This document shows, piece by piece, positions 11,978-21,126 of a stretch of 64,000 nucleotides of DNA (positions are counted from its first letter, which is position 1; every line of letters starts with the position of its first letter). The notes under the pieces were generated by a model that was not told the DNA's origin, ran no database searches, and was given only the letters and a program-made list of their open reading frames with translations. The stretch spans positions 1 through 64,000 of the forward strand of contig VCMS01000032.1 of NCBI GenBank assembly GCA_022539475.1, given 5' to 3'. Origin of the DNA: Gracilaria domingensis (taxonomy: Eukaryota; Rhodophyta; Florideophyceae; Gracilariales; Gracilariaceae). Both the position numbers and the translations under genes were made by a program.

Positions 11978-12794
11978 TGTCGTGCAAGACCCAGAGATGG
12001 GAGTGACATGCAACGGCGGTTCAAACCTTCCCTCTTAGAGGTAAGCACAGCGAATAGAGCGCTCCCACGGAGTGGCACGGCTAAGCTGGTTGTAAGCCCG
12101 GGGTCAATCCTTCCCAAGCAATGGAGGGAGCGAAGCAGCGAAAAAGACGCGTCCAGCGGTAGAAAACACACGATACAAGTCAGCAGTAGCGTCACGTGCG
12201 TAGCAAGCGGTACCCACGAGTGTGGCGATGACACGCGAGAGCGGTAATAGCCCACGTGAGTGTGTCGAGCCACGAGCGGTATGCACCGGTACATCAAGTA
12301 GTGCTACCTGTATAACAGGGACAGAAATAAAGAAAACACACCCAAAGTAAACACGCGAAAGCGGTAGTGGTGTTAATGGTGCCGCGAGGCGGATAAAAAA
12401 CCCGACACACGGTGGTGACTCTCCGCAAGGAGACTATCACGCACCGAGGGGGGTAAGTTAGAGCCGAACACTCGGTTGTTCCGTTTACTTCCCCAGCACT
12501 GGGTGCAGCTCAACCTACTAAGTACTGAAGTGGGTTGGCCCACTGTCAGTGTGGTACAGCAGATATGCTACAAATATCTACTTCAAATGCCCCAATGAAT
12601 GGGTGCAAACCTTTCACACGTGTGTGACTCACCAGCTAGGCCGTGCACCTCAAAACACTAATTCTAATATTAAGTATACCCAAGAATGAGCTGAACTCAC
12701 CAGTTATTCATACTGTGTGCCACCGCCTCCCGGCATCGCCGTGCATATTATGAATCGCATCAGCGACGGAGTCCCGCAATTGCGTTGCACTAAA
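11978..12794 (-). repeat. LTR, right copy (5' LTR of the element)
   Basis: Direct repeat of 247-1052 with the same terminal inverted repeats. It should hold the promoter for minus-strand transcription of gag-pol. I could not recognise a clear tRNA primer-binding site just inside it (to the left of 11978). Confidence 0.9.
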
Positions 12795-14285
12795 GACAAT
12801 AAGAAGATGAGATGATTTCTGCAGAGAAGTCATCTAGAGGATATAAAGTAGCAACGTCACGAAACCAATCAAACTGGAAACAATGGCGAATTGAACGTAA
12901 GAATACTGTCAGGAGAGAGAAAAAAACTTTTGAAAGTTGCTTCAAGATCTTCTTCACGACTGGCACTGAAGGTAGTCGGAGATCCAGACTAATCAACGAC
13001 GGAAACTACGGCGAACTTCTAGTTTGCAACATCCCTGAGTTCACGGTTTACTTCAGTTGTGGGCTCAAAAACCGTAAAAGAGCGCTTGAGACGGTCGTAC
13101 GTAGCAGACGTTTGAAAACCTGTGGCAGAAAACATGAAAAATAAGCTCAGGTTTGAATTCCAAAAAGCTGCGTAAAGCGTTTGCGAATACGGATTGTTGA
13201 TTGAACGCGGTGGCGTTATGGATATGTTTTGTACAATCAAAGTAAAAACAATAGTGTAGTTTGGAGACCGCGTGATGTCGCGCTGAAGTAGATGTTATAT
13301 TTTGAATAAAGACAATATACAACCAAACTGTCTGACGTCGTCTTTTAGCGAGCGCGCGAGCGTTTGAAGCTCACATGACCTACAGAGCTCATAGACATTA
13401 GGGTCTGTGAGCTTAATGTTGAGATTTATCGTTGCTGTTACCGAGAGAATTTTGATTGACAAAAAGACGTTGCTATGGAAAAGAGATTAGCTAGAGAGCG
13501 ATTTCGAGGGACCCGGCTCTTTGGTCTATCTGTTGAAATTAGTTTTTTATAGAAAGTTTGTTGAAGTCACTGAATTGGACTTCGAATGTGATGTGGGAAG
13601 AGTAGTCGCCTCGTTTTGAGGGATGGTGTTGACATGCGTCGCACTAACGCAAGGCGAGATCGCTACGTACACGTTGTTGTATGCGCTCTGCCGGGGCGGG
13701 TGCACTGCACTGCGCCGCCGCCGTGCACAGCGTCAATAAATGTTGCACGACCGATCGGCGCGGTGCTGCACCTGCCGACGGTCAGCTACCCTTGTATGCG
13801 CCTCACCTCTCGATCCTTCCCCGCGCATTCGCCCGCAATAACAGACCTAGCATTGGGTCAGATTTGTTTTTAAATTGAGGCAACTAAATAGCGGCTACTT
13901 GCGTTTGATGAAAAGGTGTTCCACATTTCCCTGGCCAGGAAGGTAGCAGCTGTACTACCTGTGGTTGTTTGACAGAGGGTACAGCGGGTGTGACTCCTTC
14001 GTACGGGTGACAACGCCGTACAATGCACGAGCTCAGTCAACACATTTGGTCGGGAGGATAAGGTCTAGTGCTGCAGCGGGGCTTTTTTTCGGCAGCATGT
14101 GAGTAACATCTCGAGAACGCATTTGCCGCGAGTTCGGCAAGAAAGGTATCAGTAAACGTTTTTCTATCCAGCCGAATATCTACAGAAATAAATCCACAGC
14201 TCACACCACCACGCGTGGCTCTTAGCATCTACAACTTGCAGACTACAAGTGTGTTCTACGATCTCAGTACTTGAAAAAGTCGTGG
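12795..14285. other. 1.5 kb without a recognisable gene
   Basis: The stretch is AT-rich up to about 13570 and then GC-rich from 13620 to 13860. Short open frames there have no domain, start context or composition that supports a gene. It lies between the right LTR and the 3' end of the F-box gene. Confidence 0.5.
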
Positions 14286-15803
14286 TCAAACGCCGAAGTA
14301 CTCGTCGACGGTAACGTTCCTCACGCAAACGCAGCATGCATCACCGTCCAACAGACAGCCGCCGACAAGCCACTGACCATTCTCCGAAAACGCGCTAGCC
14401 GCCGCAAAAGCCGAGCGCCACGGCATTCGTTTGAACGCATGCAATCGACCCTTTCTACAAGTGTGCGTTTGAACTGGTTGTGTGTCGTCGATATACGTGT
14501 GCACAAAGTTACTCTGAGGAAGTGAGGAGACGATAACTCGGCCGCCCTTGGCACTGAAGTGGAGACTATATTGCGGTTGTTTGGTGACGAACCACGGATG
14601 CAAACTCTTTTCACCGAACATCAACGCTTTGTAGGTTGCTTCTGCGGGACATGTGTGTACGCAGTTGAGCGCCATTCCTCGTTCTCGATGTCTAATTCCG
14701 TCACAGTGTGCGTCGGCATACACGTCGGCGCCGTTGAGGAGGCGTAACAACGCTTGCGAAAGCTGTTGTGCGTGCTGTTCAGTGTTGAGTTCAAGCAGCT
14801 CATCCACTTCGCGTAAGATGGCGAAGGAAGAGGGCTCTGTGGTTTGGTACAAATGCCGCACATCTAACAGTGCCAAGCGATACCGACACATTTTCTTGCG
14901 ATGGAATCGATTGCCAACTCGCATGACGCGTGCCACATGTTCCGCAAGGTTCGCAACCAGCAGAACGTTGTGGCCGTTTGGAGAGAACACACAACGAGCC
15001 CAGGCCAATGTACTCCAGTTCTGCGGGCGAACCGTAGCAACAGCACGGACGCAAAGTAGCTTGAGAGGGGTACGCCCCTCGCAGCGTCGCCAAATAGATA
15101 CATAGGCGGTGGCAGGCAATGCGGCGAACAGCACCCACGCAAGCAAGGAGCCGTCCGGCGACACAGCACCCGCGGCGCCCACGATGGGCGACTCCACAAT
15201 TTGCGGCAGCATCTGGCGCACGGCGCGCAGCTCGGTGGCAGCGACGCATTTCAACGTCGGCAGCGACAGCAGCGAAAGTGCATACGGGGTGGAAAGCAAG
15301 ATCATATCAGAATGGAAGGACAGCATAGGGGGCACGTCCAAAGCAGCACTTTGTGCATATACAAGCTGTGGGTTCCTGCGACTGGGCGTCCTTCGAGCGC
15401 TGTGCACATCAACCAGTTCTGGGGCGTGCGCGGTGACTGGCTCTTCGGCAAGCACCTGCCGCGACGGAACATGCACCAGTCTCAGCCGATTGTCGTACGG
15501 CAACAGGGCGACGAGAGAGCCGTCTTGCGAGACTGCGAGCGCTAGGTGAGCTTGTTGACTTCGCGACGGCACGAGTCGTAGAGACGCCTCTGGTGAGAGG
15601 GACGGGTGGATGGAAAGGTCGATTCGGGTCTCAAACGGGAAGCGGGCGGTGAGCAGGTGGCGAACGTCGGACGGCCAGATGGTACGGAAGACGGCGTGAC
15701 TGGTCTGCGCGAGCGCAAAGCGATCACGCGGAGAGAGGTGCGACGCTATCTGCATCTGCGCGTCAGCGCTGAGTTGCGCGAGCGAAAGAGACGAAGAAGG
15801 CAT
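14286..15803 (-). CDS. F-box protein with beta-propeller-like C-terminus
   Basis: A 505-residue protein starting at the first ATG (15803, MPSSSLSL). Residues about 6-45 match an F-box (QLSADAQMQIASHLSPRDRFALAQTSH in pieces: hydrophobic helix, then L-SPRD-FALA, then a Trp near residue 43). F-box proteins bind Skp1 and present substrates to SCF ubiquitin ligases. The remainder has repeated beta-strand-like blocks with SxDGSLVA and SPDGSLLAW motifs, so a WD40-like propeller for substrate binding is likely but the repeats are degenerate. No membrane segment is seen. It is transcribed away from the uL18m gene across a 419-bp GC-rich divergent region. The substrate is unknown. The F-box call is fairly firm and the propeller is an inference. 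Confidence 0.75.
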   Translation of the reverse strand: MPSSSLSLAQLSADAQMQIASHLSPRDRFALAQTSHAVFRTIWPSDVRHLLTARFPFETRIDLSIHPSLSPEASLRLVPSRSQQAHLALAVSQDGSLVALLPYDNRLRLVHVPSRQVLAEEPVTAHAPELVDVHSARRTPSRRNPQLVYAQSAALDVPPMLSFHSDMILLSTPYALSLLSLPTLKCVAATELRAVRQMLPQIVESPIVGAAGAVSPDGSLLAWVLFAALPATAYVSIWRRCEGRTPLKLLCVRAVATVRPQNWSTLAWARCVFSPNGHNVLLVANLAEHVARVMRVGNRFHRKKMCRYRLALLDVRHLYQTTEPSSFAILREVDELLELNTEQHAQQLSQALLRLLNGADVYADAHCDGIRHRERGMALNCVHTCPAEATYKALMFGEKSLHPWFVTKQPQYSLHFSAKGGRVIVSSLPQSNFVHTYIDDTQPVQTHTCRKGRLHAFKRMPWRSAFAAASAFSENGQWLVGGCLLDGDACCVCVRNVTVDEYFGV

Positions 15804-16222
15804 GGCGGGCGCGCTCAAGCAACGAACGGCGGGGGCGACCAGCGGTGGCGGAGGGGGTGGGGTGGGGTGGGGGGGGGGGGGGGAAGGGGTAAGTCGGGGA
15901 GCGCGCCACGGCGGAGGCGGCGGGGGTGCGGAGGCCGTCGCGAAGGTGGCGCGAGATATGGCCGACTGGGTTGCGCGTGCGCGCGCGGAAGCGCTGCTTC
16001 GGGTACGACCGCATTTGGGCGCTGTTGACAGGCGCGGCGCTCACCCGCAACGTGCGCGGCACGCGCACGGCGCGCGCCGCATCACGCCACGCGCACACGT
16101 CGCACAGCCGCGCGCCGCGGGCGCCGCCCGCGCGCGGCCGCGCAGATGGGGCGGCGCGCGGCGCGCAGCGCGGCGACGGCGAGGCGGCGGCGGCGCGCGC
16201 GCGAGCGAGCGAGGCGTGGAGC
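15804..16222. promoter_or_regulatory. divergent promoter region with long G-tract
   Basis: This 419-bp gap separates the start codons of the F-box gene (-) and uL18m (+), so both promoters should lie here. Positions 15850-15897 are almost pure G on the plus strand in runs of 4-18, able to form a G-quadruplex. The rest is very GC-rich with many CGCG steps. No TATA-like box was recognised. Confidence 0.55.
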
Positions 16223-16618
16223 ATGGCGCGCGTGAGGGTGCGGCGGCCGGACGCCGACACGCTGCGACTGCTGCTGCGGCTGACCAACCGGCACGTGCAC
16301 GCGCAGCTGGTGGACAAGCATGCCGGGCGCGTCGTCGTGGCCGCGCACACCACGGAGCCGGTGGTGCGCGACATGATTGACGCGGCGGCGCCCCGCGGCA
16401 GCTACGTCACCGCGTCCGTGGCGGCGGCCGGCGTGGTGGGCAGGGTGTTTGCGCAGCGCGCCGTGCGCATGGGTGTCTCGGACGTGTACTGGCAGCGGCC
16501 TGGCCGATATCACGGCAAGATCAAGGCGTTCATCGACGCCGTGCGCGACGAGGGCATCGGCACCTTGCGCGCGCCCTCGTACGAGATGCCGCCCGTTCCG
16601 CCGCTGAAGAGGAGTTGA
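16223..16618 (+). CDS. mitochondrial ribosomal protein uL18m
   Basis: A 131-residue protein of the uL18 family, which binds 5S or equivalent rRNA in the large ribosomal subunit. The motifs LRLTNRHVHAQLVDK, VGRVFAQRAVRMGV and RYHGKIKAFIDAVRDEGI in order match the short plant-type mitochondrial uL18, which is of similar length (about 110-130 residues). The start is the only in-frame ATG before the core. The frame stays open upstream to about 15926 but only from non-ATG codons. No long transit peptide is evident, as in plant homologues. Other uL18 proteins (plastid, bacterial) keep a longer basic N-terminus, so the mitochondrial assignment rests on similarity of the core. Confidence 0.8.
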   Translation: MARVRVRRPDADTLRLLLRLTNRHVHAQLVDKHAGRVVVAAHTTEPVVRDMIDAAAPRGSYVTASVAAAGVVGRVFAQRAVRMGVSDVYWQRPGRYHGKIKAFIDAVRDEGIGTLRAPSYEMPPVPPLKRS

Positions 16619-16823
16619 GCGGTGCGCTTGTGTAATAAACTGTGCAAATCAAAACGCTTCGCTCTGTGTACCTTTGGTACCTTTTCGTTTTTGCATCTTT
16701 CGCCGAGCGCGTTTGATCTCGTGCGCTTCCGTTCGGTCTTCCCGGTTCGTTCGTCTTCCCGTCCGTCTGCCCTCCACGCGCCCACCCCGTCGTGCTCAGT
16801 CGCGCTCAGTCCCGCTGTCCGTC

Positions 16824-19082
16824 ATGGCTCGCGTTCAAGCCTTCGTCGCCCCCCTTCCGATACACACCTACAATTCGTCTGCCCGTCTCTCTCGCCTACG
16901 CACAGACGCCCGTCCGTCGCCGCTGCGTCGTCCACGTCCGGTCCGCGCGCCCGTCGCCACCGCCACCCCGCCAGCGCAGGCTGCCACCCCGTCCCAATCT
17001 ACTTCTGCGGGCCCTCTGGACAACCTTCTATCGTCCCCGTCTCGTCGCTTCATCTTTGTTGGCGGCAAAGGCGGAGTCGGCAAGACCACTACAGCCGCCG
17101 CCATCGCCGTGCATTTTGCCAACGCTGGCTTGTCCACCCTGGTTTTATCCACCGACCCGGCGCATTCTTTGGGTGATGCCCTGCGACTGGATTTGTCCTC
17201 GGGCGACATTGTGCAGGTGCCTAATTTGTCCTTGCGAGCCATTGAGGTTGATACTTCTGCTGCCGTCGCTCAGTTTCGTTTGCTGCTCGCCAGTTTGAAC
17301 GAGGTGCCGGATGCTGGCGACGATGCGTGGAGGCGACTGGCCGCCAAGCTGGGACTCTCGGACTTTTCGGCCGTGCTGGATACCATCCCACCTGGGGCTG
17401 ACGAGCTTTTGGCGCTTGTCAGTGTCCTTGAACTGGTTGAATCTCGCCCAGAGTTTTCGTTTGATCGCATTGTCATCGATACCGCCCCGACTGGACATAC
17501 GTTGCGTCTGCTTTCCTTTCCGGACTTTCTTGACAAGTTTCTGGCTCAGGCGCTAGCTCTTCGCGAAAAGCTGCATGGTGCGCGCGCCATGTTGGGCAGT
17601 GTGGCTAACATGTTTGTTGGAAAGAAGACTGATTTGAATGCTGCGCTCAGTAATGCTTCCAAACGGGTGCAGGCGTATCGGGAGAAGATGATTGAACTCA
17701 GCGATTTGTTTCGAGATCCGGCGCGCGCCGAGTTTGTTGTTGTTACCATTGCCACCGTCCTTGCGGTTGAGGAGAGTAAGAGACTTATACAACACCTTTG
17801 GGATGATGGCATTTGGGTTCGTCACGTTGTGGTGAATCAGGTTTTGCCTGCCGCCGATAGTCGTACTGTTGAAGCGTATCTAAATCAGCTTCGCAAGGGA
17901 CAGACGCGTGAGATTGCTTTTGCCACGGAGCGTATTGCAGATGAGTTCGGTCTGGCCGTTACTCTTGTTCCGCGCTTTGATACGGAGGTCCGCGGCGTTT
18001 ATGGACTGTTTGCGTTGGGGGAAGTTGCATTCAAGCAGTCGCGTCATCCCGGTTACGGCGCTCTCTTTGATGATGAAGCACGCGCAAAGAACGGAGCGCA
18101 GTCACAGTTTGTGTTTGTTGGAGGCAAGGGTGGCGTGGGCAAGACTAGTATCAGTGCTGCGCTAGGCGTCAAACTTGCTGCGGAAGGCTTCAAAACGCTG
18201 GTTTTGTCGACGGACCCTGCGCATTCGTTGGCAGACGCGTTGCAGATTTCATTGGAAGGAGGGGCTCCTGTTTGTATTGAAGATGCTAACGGCGAGTTGT
18301 ATGCCATGGAGATTGACACAGAAGGTGCCATCAAAGATTTTCAGAAGCTTGCGGGCGACTTTGTGGCGGAGGGAAGACGCGGGGCTGGTGTGGACATTGC
18401 GAGGAAGTTGGGGTTGGAGGAGTTTGCCGGATTGTTGGACAATGCTCCACCCGGAATAGATGAGTTAGTGGCGCTGACGCAGGTGATGGAACTTGTCAAG
18501 TTTGGAGATTTTGATCGCGTTGTGGTTGATACGGCGCCTACGGGTCATACGCTTCGGTTGTTGGGATTTCCAGAGTTTTTAGATAACTTTCTTGGAAAGG
18601 TGATTCGATTGAAGAACCGACTTGATTCTGCAATTGACAAACTGAGAAGTGTGCTTGGTCGAAAGGATAATAAGGAAGATGTAGTGGATAAAGCTGCGAA
18701 GGGTGTGCAAAGATTACGGGACAACATGGAGGAGTTGAGAGATTTAGTGAGGGATAAGAGTCGAACACAGTTTGCTTTGGTGACGGTGGCGACCGGTTTG
18801 GCTATGGCGGAGAGCGAACGGCTGGCAAAGTCGTTGAAGCAGGATGGAGTTTGTGTGAAAAACCTTATTATAAATCAGGTGATTGGGGAGGCAGCGGCTG
18901 GGGCCTTTGTGAACAGGGTTATGGAGAACCAGAACAAGTGTATTGGGGAACTGAGAAGCATGGGAGGCGAGATGGATATCGAGTTGACCGAGGTGCCTTA
19001 TTTTGATGTTGAAGTTCGAGGTACTTACGGATTGCAGGCTATGGCACAGAGTCTATTCTCTCCAGTTGCTGAGGAGGATTGA
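16824..19082 (+). CDS. plastid-targeted tandem Get3/ArsA-type ATPase (two fused domains)
   Basis: A 752-residue protein made of two Get3/ArsA ATPase halves. Residues 1 to about 65 are rich in Ala, Arg, Ser and Pro with Phe at position 7, as in red-algal plastid transit peptides. Half 1 has the deviant Walker A GGKGGVGKTT at 80-89, then STDPAHSLGDA (switch I) and DTAPTGHTLRLL (switch II). Half 2 repeats all three, with GGKGGVGKTS at about 433-442. Both sites keep the catalytic Asp of STDPAH, so both should hydrolyse ATP. Get3 proteins carry tail-anchored membrane proteins, and plants have a plastid homodimer (Get3b) that this resembles in sequence. Here the dimer is covalently fused, as in bacterial ArsA. 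No CxxC zinc motif is seen. The first ATG of the longer open frame is 16824. The plastid location is inferred. Confidence 0.88.
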   Translation: MARVQAFVAPLPIHTYNSSARLSRLRTDARPSPLRRPRPVRAPVATATPPAQAATPSQSTSAGPLDNLLSSPSRRFIFVGGKGGVGKTTTAAAIAVHFANAGLSTLVLSTDPAHSLGDALRLDLSSGDIVQVPNLSLRAIEVDTSAAVAQFRLLLASLNEVPDAGDDAWRRLAAKLGLSDFSAVLDTIPPGADELLALVSVLELVESRPEFSFDRIVIDTAPTGHTLRLLSFPDFLDKFLAQALALREKLHGARAMLGSVANMFVGKKTDLNAALSNASKRVQAYREKMIELSDLFRDPARAEFVVVTIATVLAVEESKRLIQHLWDDGIWVRHVVVNQVLPAADSRTVEAYLNQLRKGQTREIAFATERIADEFGLAVTLVPRFDTEVRGVYGLFALGEVAFKQSRHPGYGALFDDEARAKNGAQSQFVFVGGKGGVGKTSISAALGVKLAAEGFKTLVLSTDPAHSLADALQISLEGGAPVCIEDANGELYAMEIDTEGAIKDFQKLAGDFVAEGRRGAGVDIARKLGLEEFAGLLDNAPPGIDELVALTQVMELVKFGDFDRVVVDTAPTGHTLRLLGFPEFLDNFLGKVIRLKNRLDSAIDKLRSVLGRKDNKEDVVDKAAKGVQRLRDNMEELRDLVRDKSRTQFALVTVATGLAMAESERLAKSLKQDGVCVKNLIINQVIGEAAAGAFVNRVMENQNKCIGELRSMGGEMDIELTEVPYFDVEVRGTYGLQAMAQSLFSPVAEED

Positions 19083-19470
19083 TGCGCGCGACTCTTTTTT
19101 TCTTTTTTGTGGGCAATGTTGAGTGGATAGAAGACAAAACGAACGAACGAGCAGCTTACGATCGTGGCACCAAGCATCACGACCACGTCAGCGCCCGTTG
19201 GGTGGAAAAAATAAGCTGGGCGCGGCCAGCAATGCAGCGCCTCCACGTGTGAACTGCGCCAGCAAGGTACGCTTTCTGCAGCGCGAATCAAGAGCGCTCA
19301 CGGGAGCGAGTTGGCACGAAAAGCGCCATGCACGACGCCACCTCTGCTTTGACAGTCACTGACCGGTCTTCACGCCTCAACCAAACTTAAGTACCCACCA
19401 GGTGCTGACGTGCTCGCATCTGTCGTACCTTCGTCCCGCTGTCCGCCCCACTCCCCGCTCAGAAAGAAGC
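19083..19470. other. intergenic, 5' region of the CHMP1-like gene
   Basis: 388 bp between the tandem Get3 stop and the CHMP1 start. It begins with a T-rich stretch (19096-19108) suited to transcript ending, and has no open frame worth calling. Confidence 0.4.
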
Positions 19471-20148
19471 ATGGGTCTCTTCAGTCGTAAAGCTCCGCCA
19501 CCGCCGCCGCCTGTGCAGCAAGCACCGCCGCCTCCCACGCTGCAGGAAATCGTCTTCAAGATGAGGTTCACCTCGAAGACCATTGGTAGGCAAGCAAACA
19601 AGTCCCAGCGTCAAATCGACATTGAGAAACGCAAGGCGAAGGACGCTATGGCCAAGAATAACATCGCAGGTGCCAGAATCCATGCCGAGAACGCTATTCG
19701 AAACCACAACGAGCACCTCTCTTACCTCAAGTTGCAGAGTCAGCTGGAGGCTGTCGCTGCCAAGTTGCAGGCTCAGGATGTTCGGAAGCAGGTTTCGCAA
19801 AGCATGGTGGCAGTCACCGCTAACCTGGATCAGGCCTTGGGAAGTATGGATGCCACACAGATTGGATATACGATGGAACAGTTTATTTCTCAAAGTGAGG
19901 ATTTGGATTTGCAGACCAAATATATGGATTCTGCCATTGGCGAGTCTACGTCTTCTTCTACTCCGCAGTCTCAGGTCAACGGCTTGTTGCAACAGATTGC
20001 GGACGAGAACAACCTAGACGTAGGAGATAGATTGAATGGATATAGTGCACCAATTGGACAGCCTACTGCTCTGCCGGGTGCTGCTAAAGCGCAGGACAAT
20101 GATCTTATGGCCCGTCTTAACGCTTTGCAAGGTGGAGCTCGACCGTAA
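19471..20148 (+). CDS. ESCRT-III subunit, CHMP1/Did2-like, with Pro-rich N-terminal extension
   Basis: A 225-residue coiled-coil protein of the Snf7/CHMP class. After a short Pro-rich leader it has the CHMP1-type basic core (TLQEIVFKMRFTSKTIGRQ, then KNNIAGARIHAENAIR). It ends with DNDLMARLNALQ, a MIM1 motif (D/E-x2-L-x2-RL-x2-L) that binds the MIT domain of Vps4. CHMP1 proteins act late in ESCRT-III membrane scission at endosomes, in division and at the nuclear envelope. The leader MGLFSRK with a Gly after Met and about ten Pro is unlike usual CHMP1 starts and recalls CHMP4/CHMP6 N-termini. The upstream in-frame Met at 19402 is less likely because the conserved MG start is at 19471. It converges on the SURF4-like gene with a 129-bp gap. 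Confidence 0.88.
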   Translation: MGLFSRKAPPPPPPVQQAPPPPTLQEIVFKMRFTSKTIGRQANKSQRQIDIEKRKAKDAMAKNNIAGARIHAENAIRNHNEHLSYLKLQSQLEAVAAKLQAQDVRKQVSQSMVAVTANLDQALGSMDATQIGYTMEQFISQSEDLDLQTKYMDSAIGESTSSSTPQSQVNGLLQQIADENNLDVGDRLNGYSAPIGQPTALPGAAKAQDNDLMARLNALQGGARP

Positions 20149-20277
20149 CAAACATGTGACTTTTTTTTACCTCTAGAGCAATGTAAAACATAGGTTAACC
20201 TTCGTTTTTGGTGAATTATGGTTTGCGGGTGGCGGTAGATGGATCAACAACTGGAATGATAATGCATGTATGTACGG

Positions 20278-21126
20278 CTAGTAGTACAACTGTTGCGTTG
20301 TTGCAAGCCATTCGTCCACAGTGAGCACTCCCGGACCAACACAAAGCGCCAGAGTTGCAGCCGCAACAGTACTGAGCGTATTCACAAAATTGAATCCCAG
20401 TAGCATCGAATGCTGTTTGGAGCCAGCAAACGCGCAGAGTAAAAGCAAGACCACGAACCCGTTACGTTGAGTGTAATATCCCAATAGGAACAAGATCACA
20501 AACGGTAGAGTAACAAACAGAATTGATGAGGCATTGGCTTGGGAGCAGCAATAGTCAATCGTCAACAAACCCGTCTGCAAGCGGATTGAGACTTCAAGAA
20601 GGTCTACGTGCCTCAAACAACGAAGGTTGCTCATGTATTGCTGCTTGATTGCAAGATTGGCACGCAACGCAGATGGTTTGGAAATGGACCTTCGCCTTCC
20701 CACAAGCGACGAAAACAAAATAGCCGTCGTATGACACAGAAGTGTTGCAAGCAAATTAAGCAATGAAACATGTTCATATTGACGCACTTGAAACACAAAA
20801 TTGACAAAGACGCAAGCCAACAAGACGAAATTGAACACACGAATGTCGAAGAAGATTACTGAAAGAAAGGCTGATATGATTCCAGCTAGAACTGAGATTC
20901 GTGAACATATTGGTAGCATTTGAGATGATGAGGTTGCGCTCTTTGATGTCGGGATTGGATGAAGTTGAATGGCGATGAAAAGTACGATGAGAGCCCGAAG
21001 AATTATGGGAGTTAATGGGCGACACACGCGTCTGAAGCGGCGCATGTGAAGGAAGCATGCTTGCAGAGAAGCGTTTCGATGACGATGAGAACGAGGACGA
21101 GCCGGTTTAGCACTGATGTGATACAT
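20278..21126 (-). CDS. SURF4/Erv29-like ER cargo receptor (probable)
   Basis: A 282-residue polytopic membrane protein with about seven hydrophobic segments (near residues 39-56, 77-94, 96-115, 122-142, 200-217, 222-236 and 245-263). The C-terminal pattern of a last membrane helix followed by GPGVLTVDE matches the end of SURF4 (GPGGVSMDE). The layout of a polar loop before the last three helices also fits. SURF4/Erv29 proteins cycle between ER and Golgi and recruit soluble cargo into COPII vesicles. The di-lysine retrieval signal normally after this motif is absent; the tail reads WLATTQQLYY. The start at 21126 is the first ATG, and a Met at residue 28 is possible. The family call rests mainly on topology and the C-terminal motif. 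Confidence 0.55.
   Translation of the reverse strand: MYHISAKPARPRSHRHRNASLQACFLHMRRFRRVCRPLTPIILRALIVLFIAIQLHPIPTSKSATSSSQMLPICSRISVLAGIISAFLSVIFFDIRVFNFVLLACVFVNFVFQVRQYEHVSLLNLLATLLCHTTAILFSSLVGRRRSISKPSALRANLAIKQQYMSNLRCLRHVDLLEVSIRLQTGLLTIDYCCSQANASSILFVTLPFVILFLLGYYTQRNGFVVLLLLCAFAGSKQHSMLLGFNFVNTLSTVAAATLALCVGPGVLTVDEWLATTQQLYY

Larger units (their letters stand above)
247..12794 (-). mobile_element. Ty3/gypsy LTR retrotransposon, chromovirus-like, broken
   Basis: An element of about 12.5 kb lies on the minus strand between two direct repeats of about 0.8 kb. In element order it shows a 5' LTR (11978-12794), a gag-like coiled-coil/capsid region, a CCHC zinc knuckle, an aspartic protease with an LDTGAG motif, reverse transcriptase with YLDD, RNase H, an integrase with HHCC and D,D,E residues, and a chromodomain-like tail. 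A region coding in the opposite direction follows, then a purine-rich tract and the 3' LTR (247-1052). The order PR-RT-RH-IN is that of Ty3/gypsy, and the tail points to chromoviruses. The element is broken at many points, perhaps ten or so, so it is a fossil. The LTRs differ at only a few percent of positions by eye, which suggests a fairly recent insertion. No matching target-site duplication is visible. Confidence 0.93.

Noticed and set aside
13616-13878. Possible small genes in the GC-rich patch
   Set aside because: Two overlapping frames of similar length, no conserved motif and no domain; probably composition-driven.
15926-16222. Longer N-terminus for uL18m
   Set aside because: No ATG occurs in frame before 16223, and the extra sequence is Arg/Ala-rich low complexity from the GC-rich divergent promoter.
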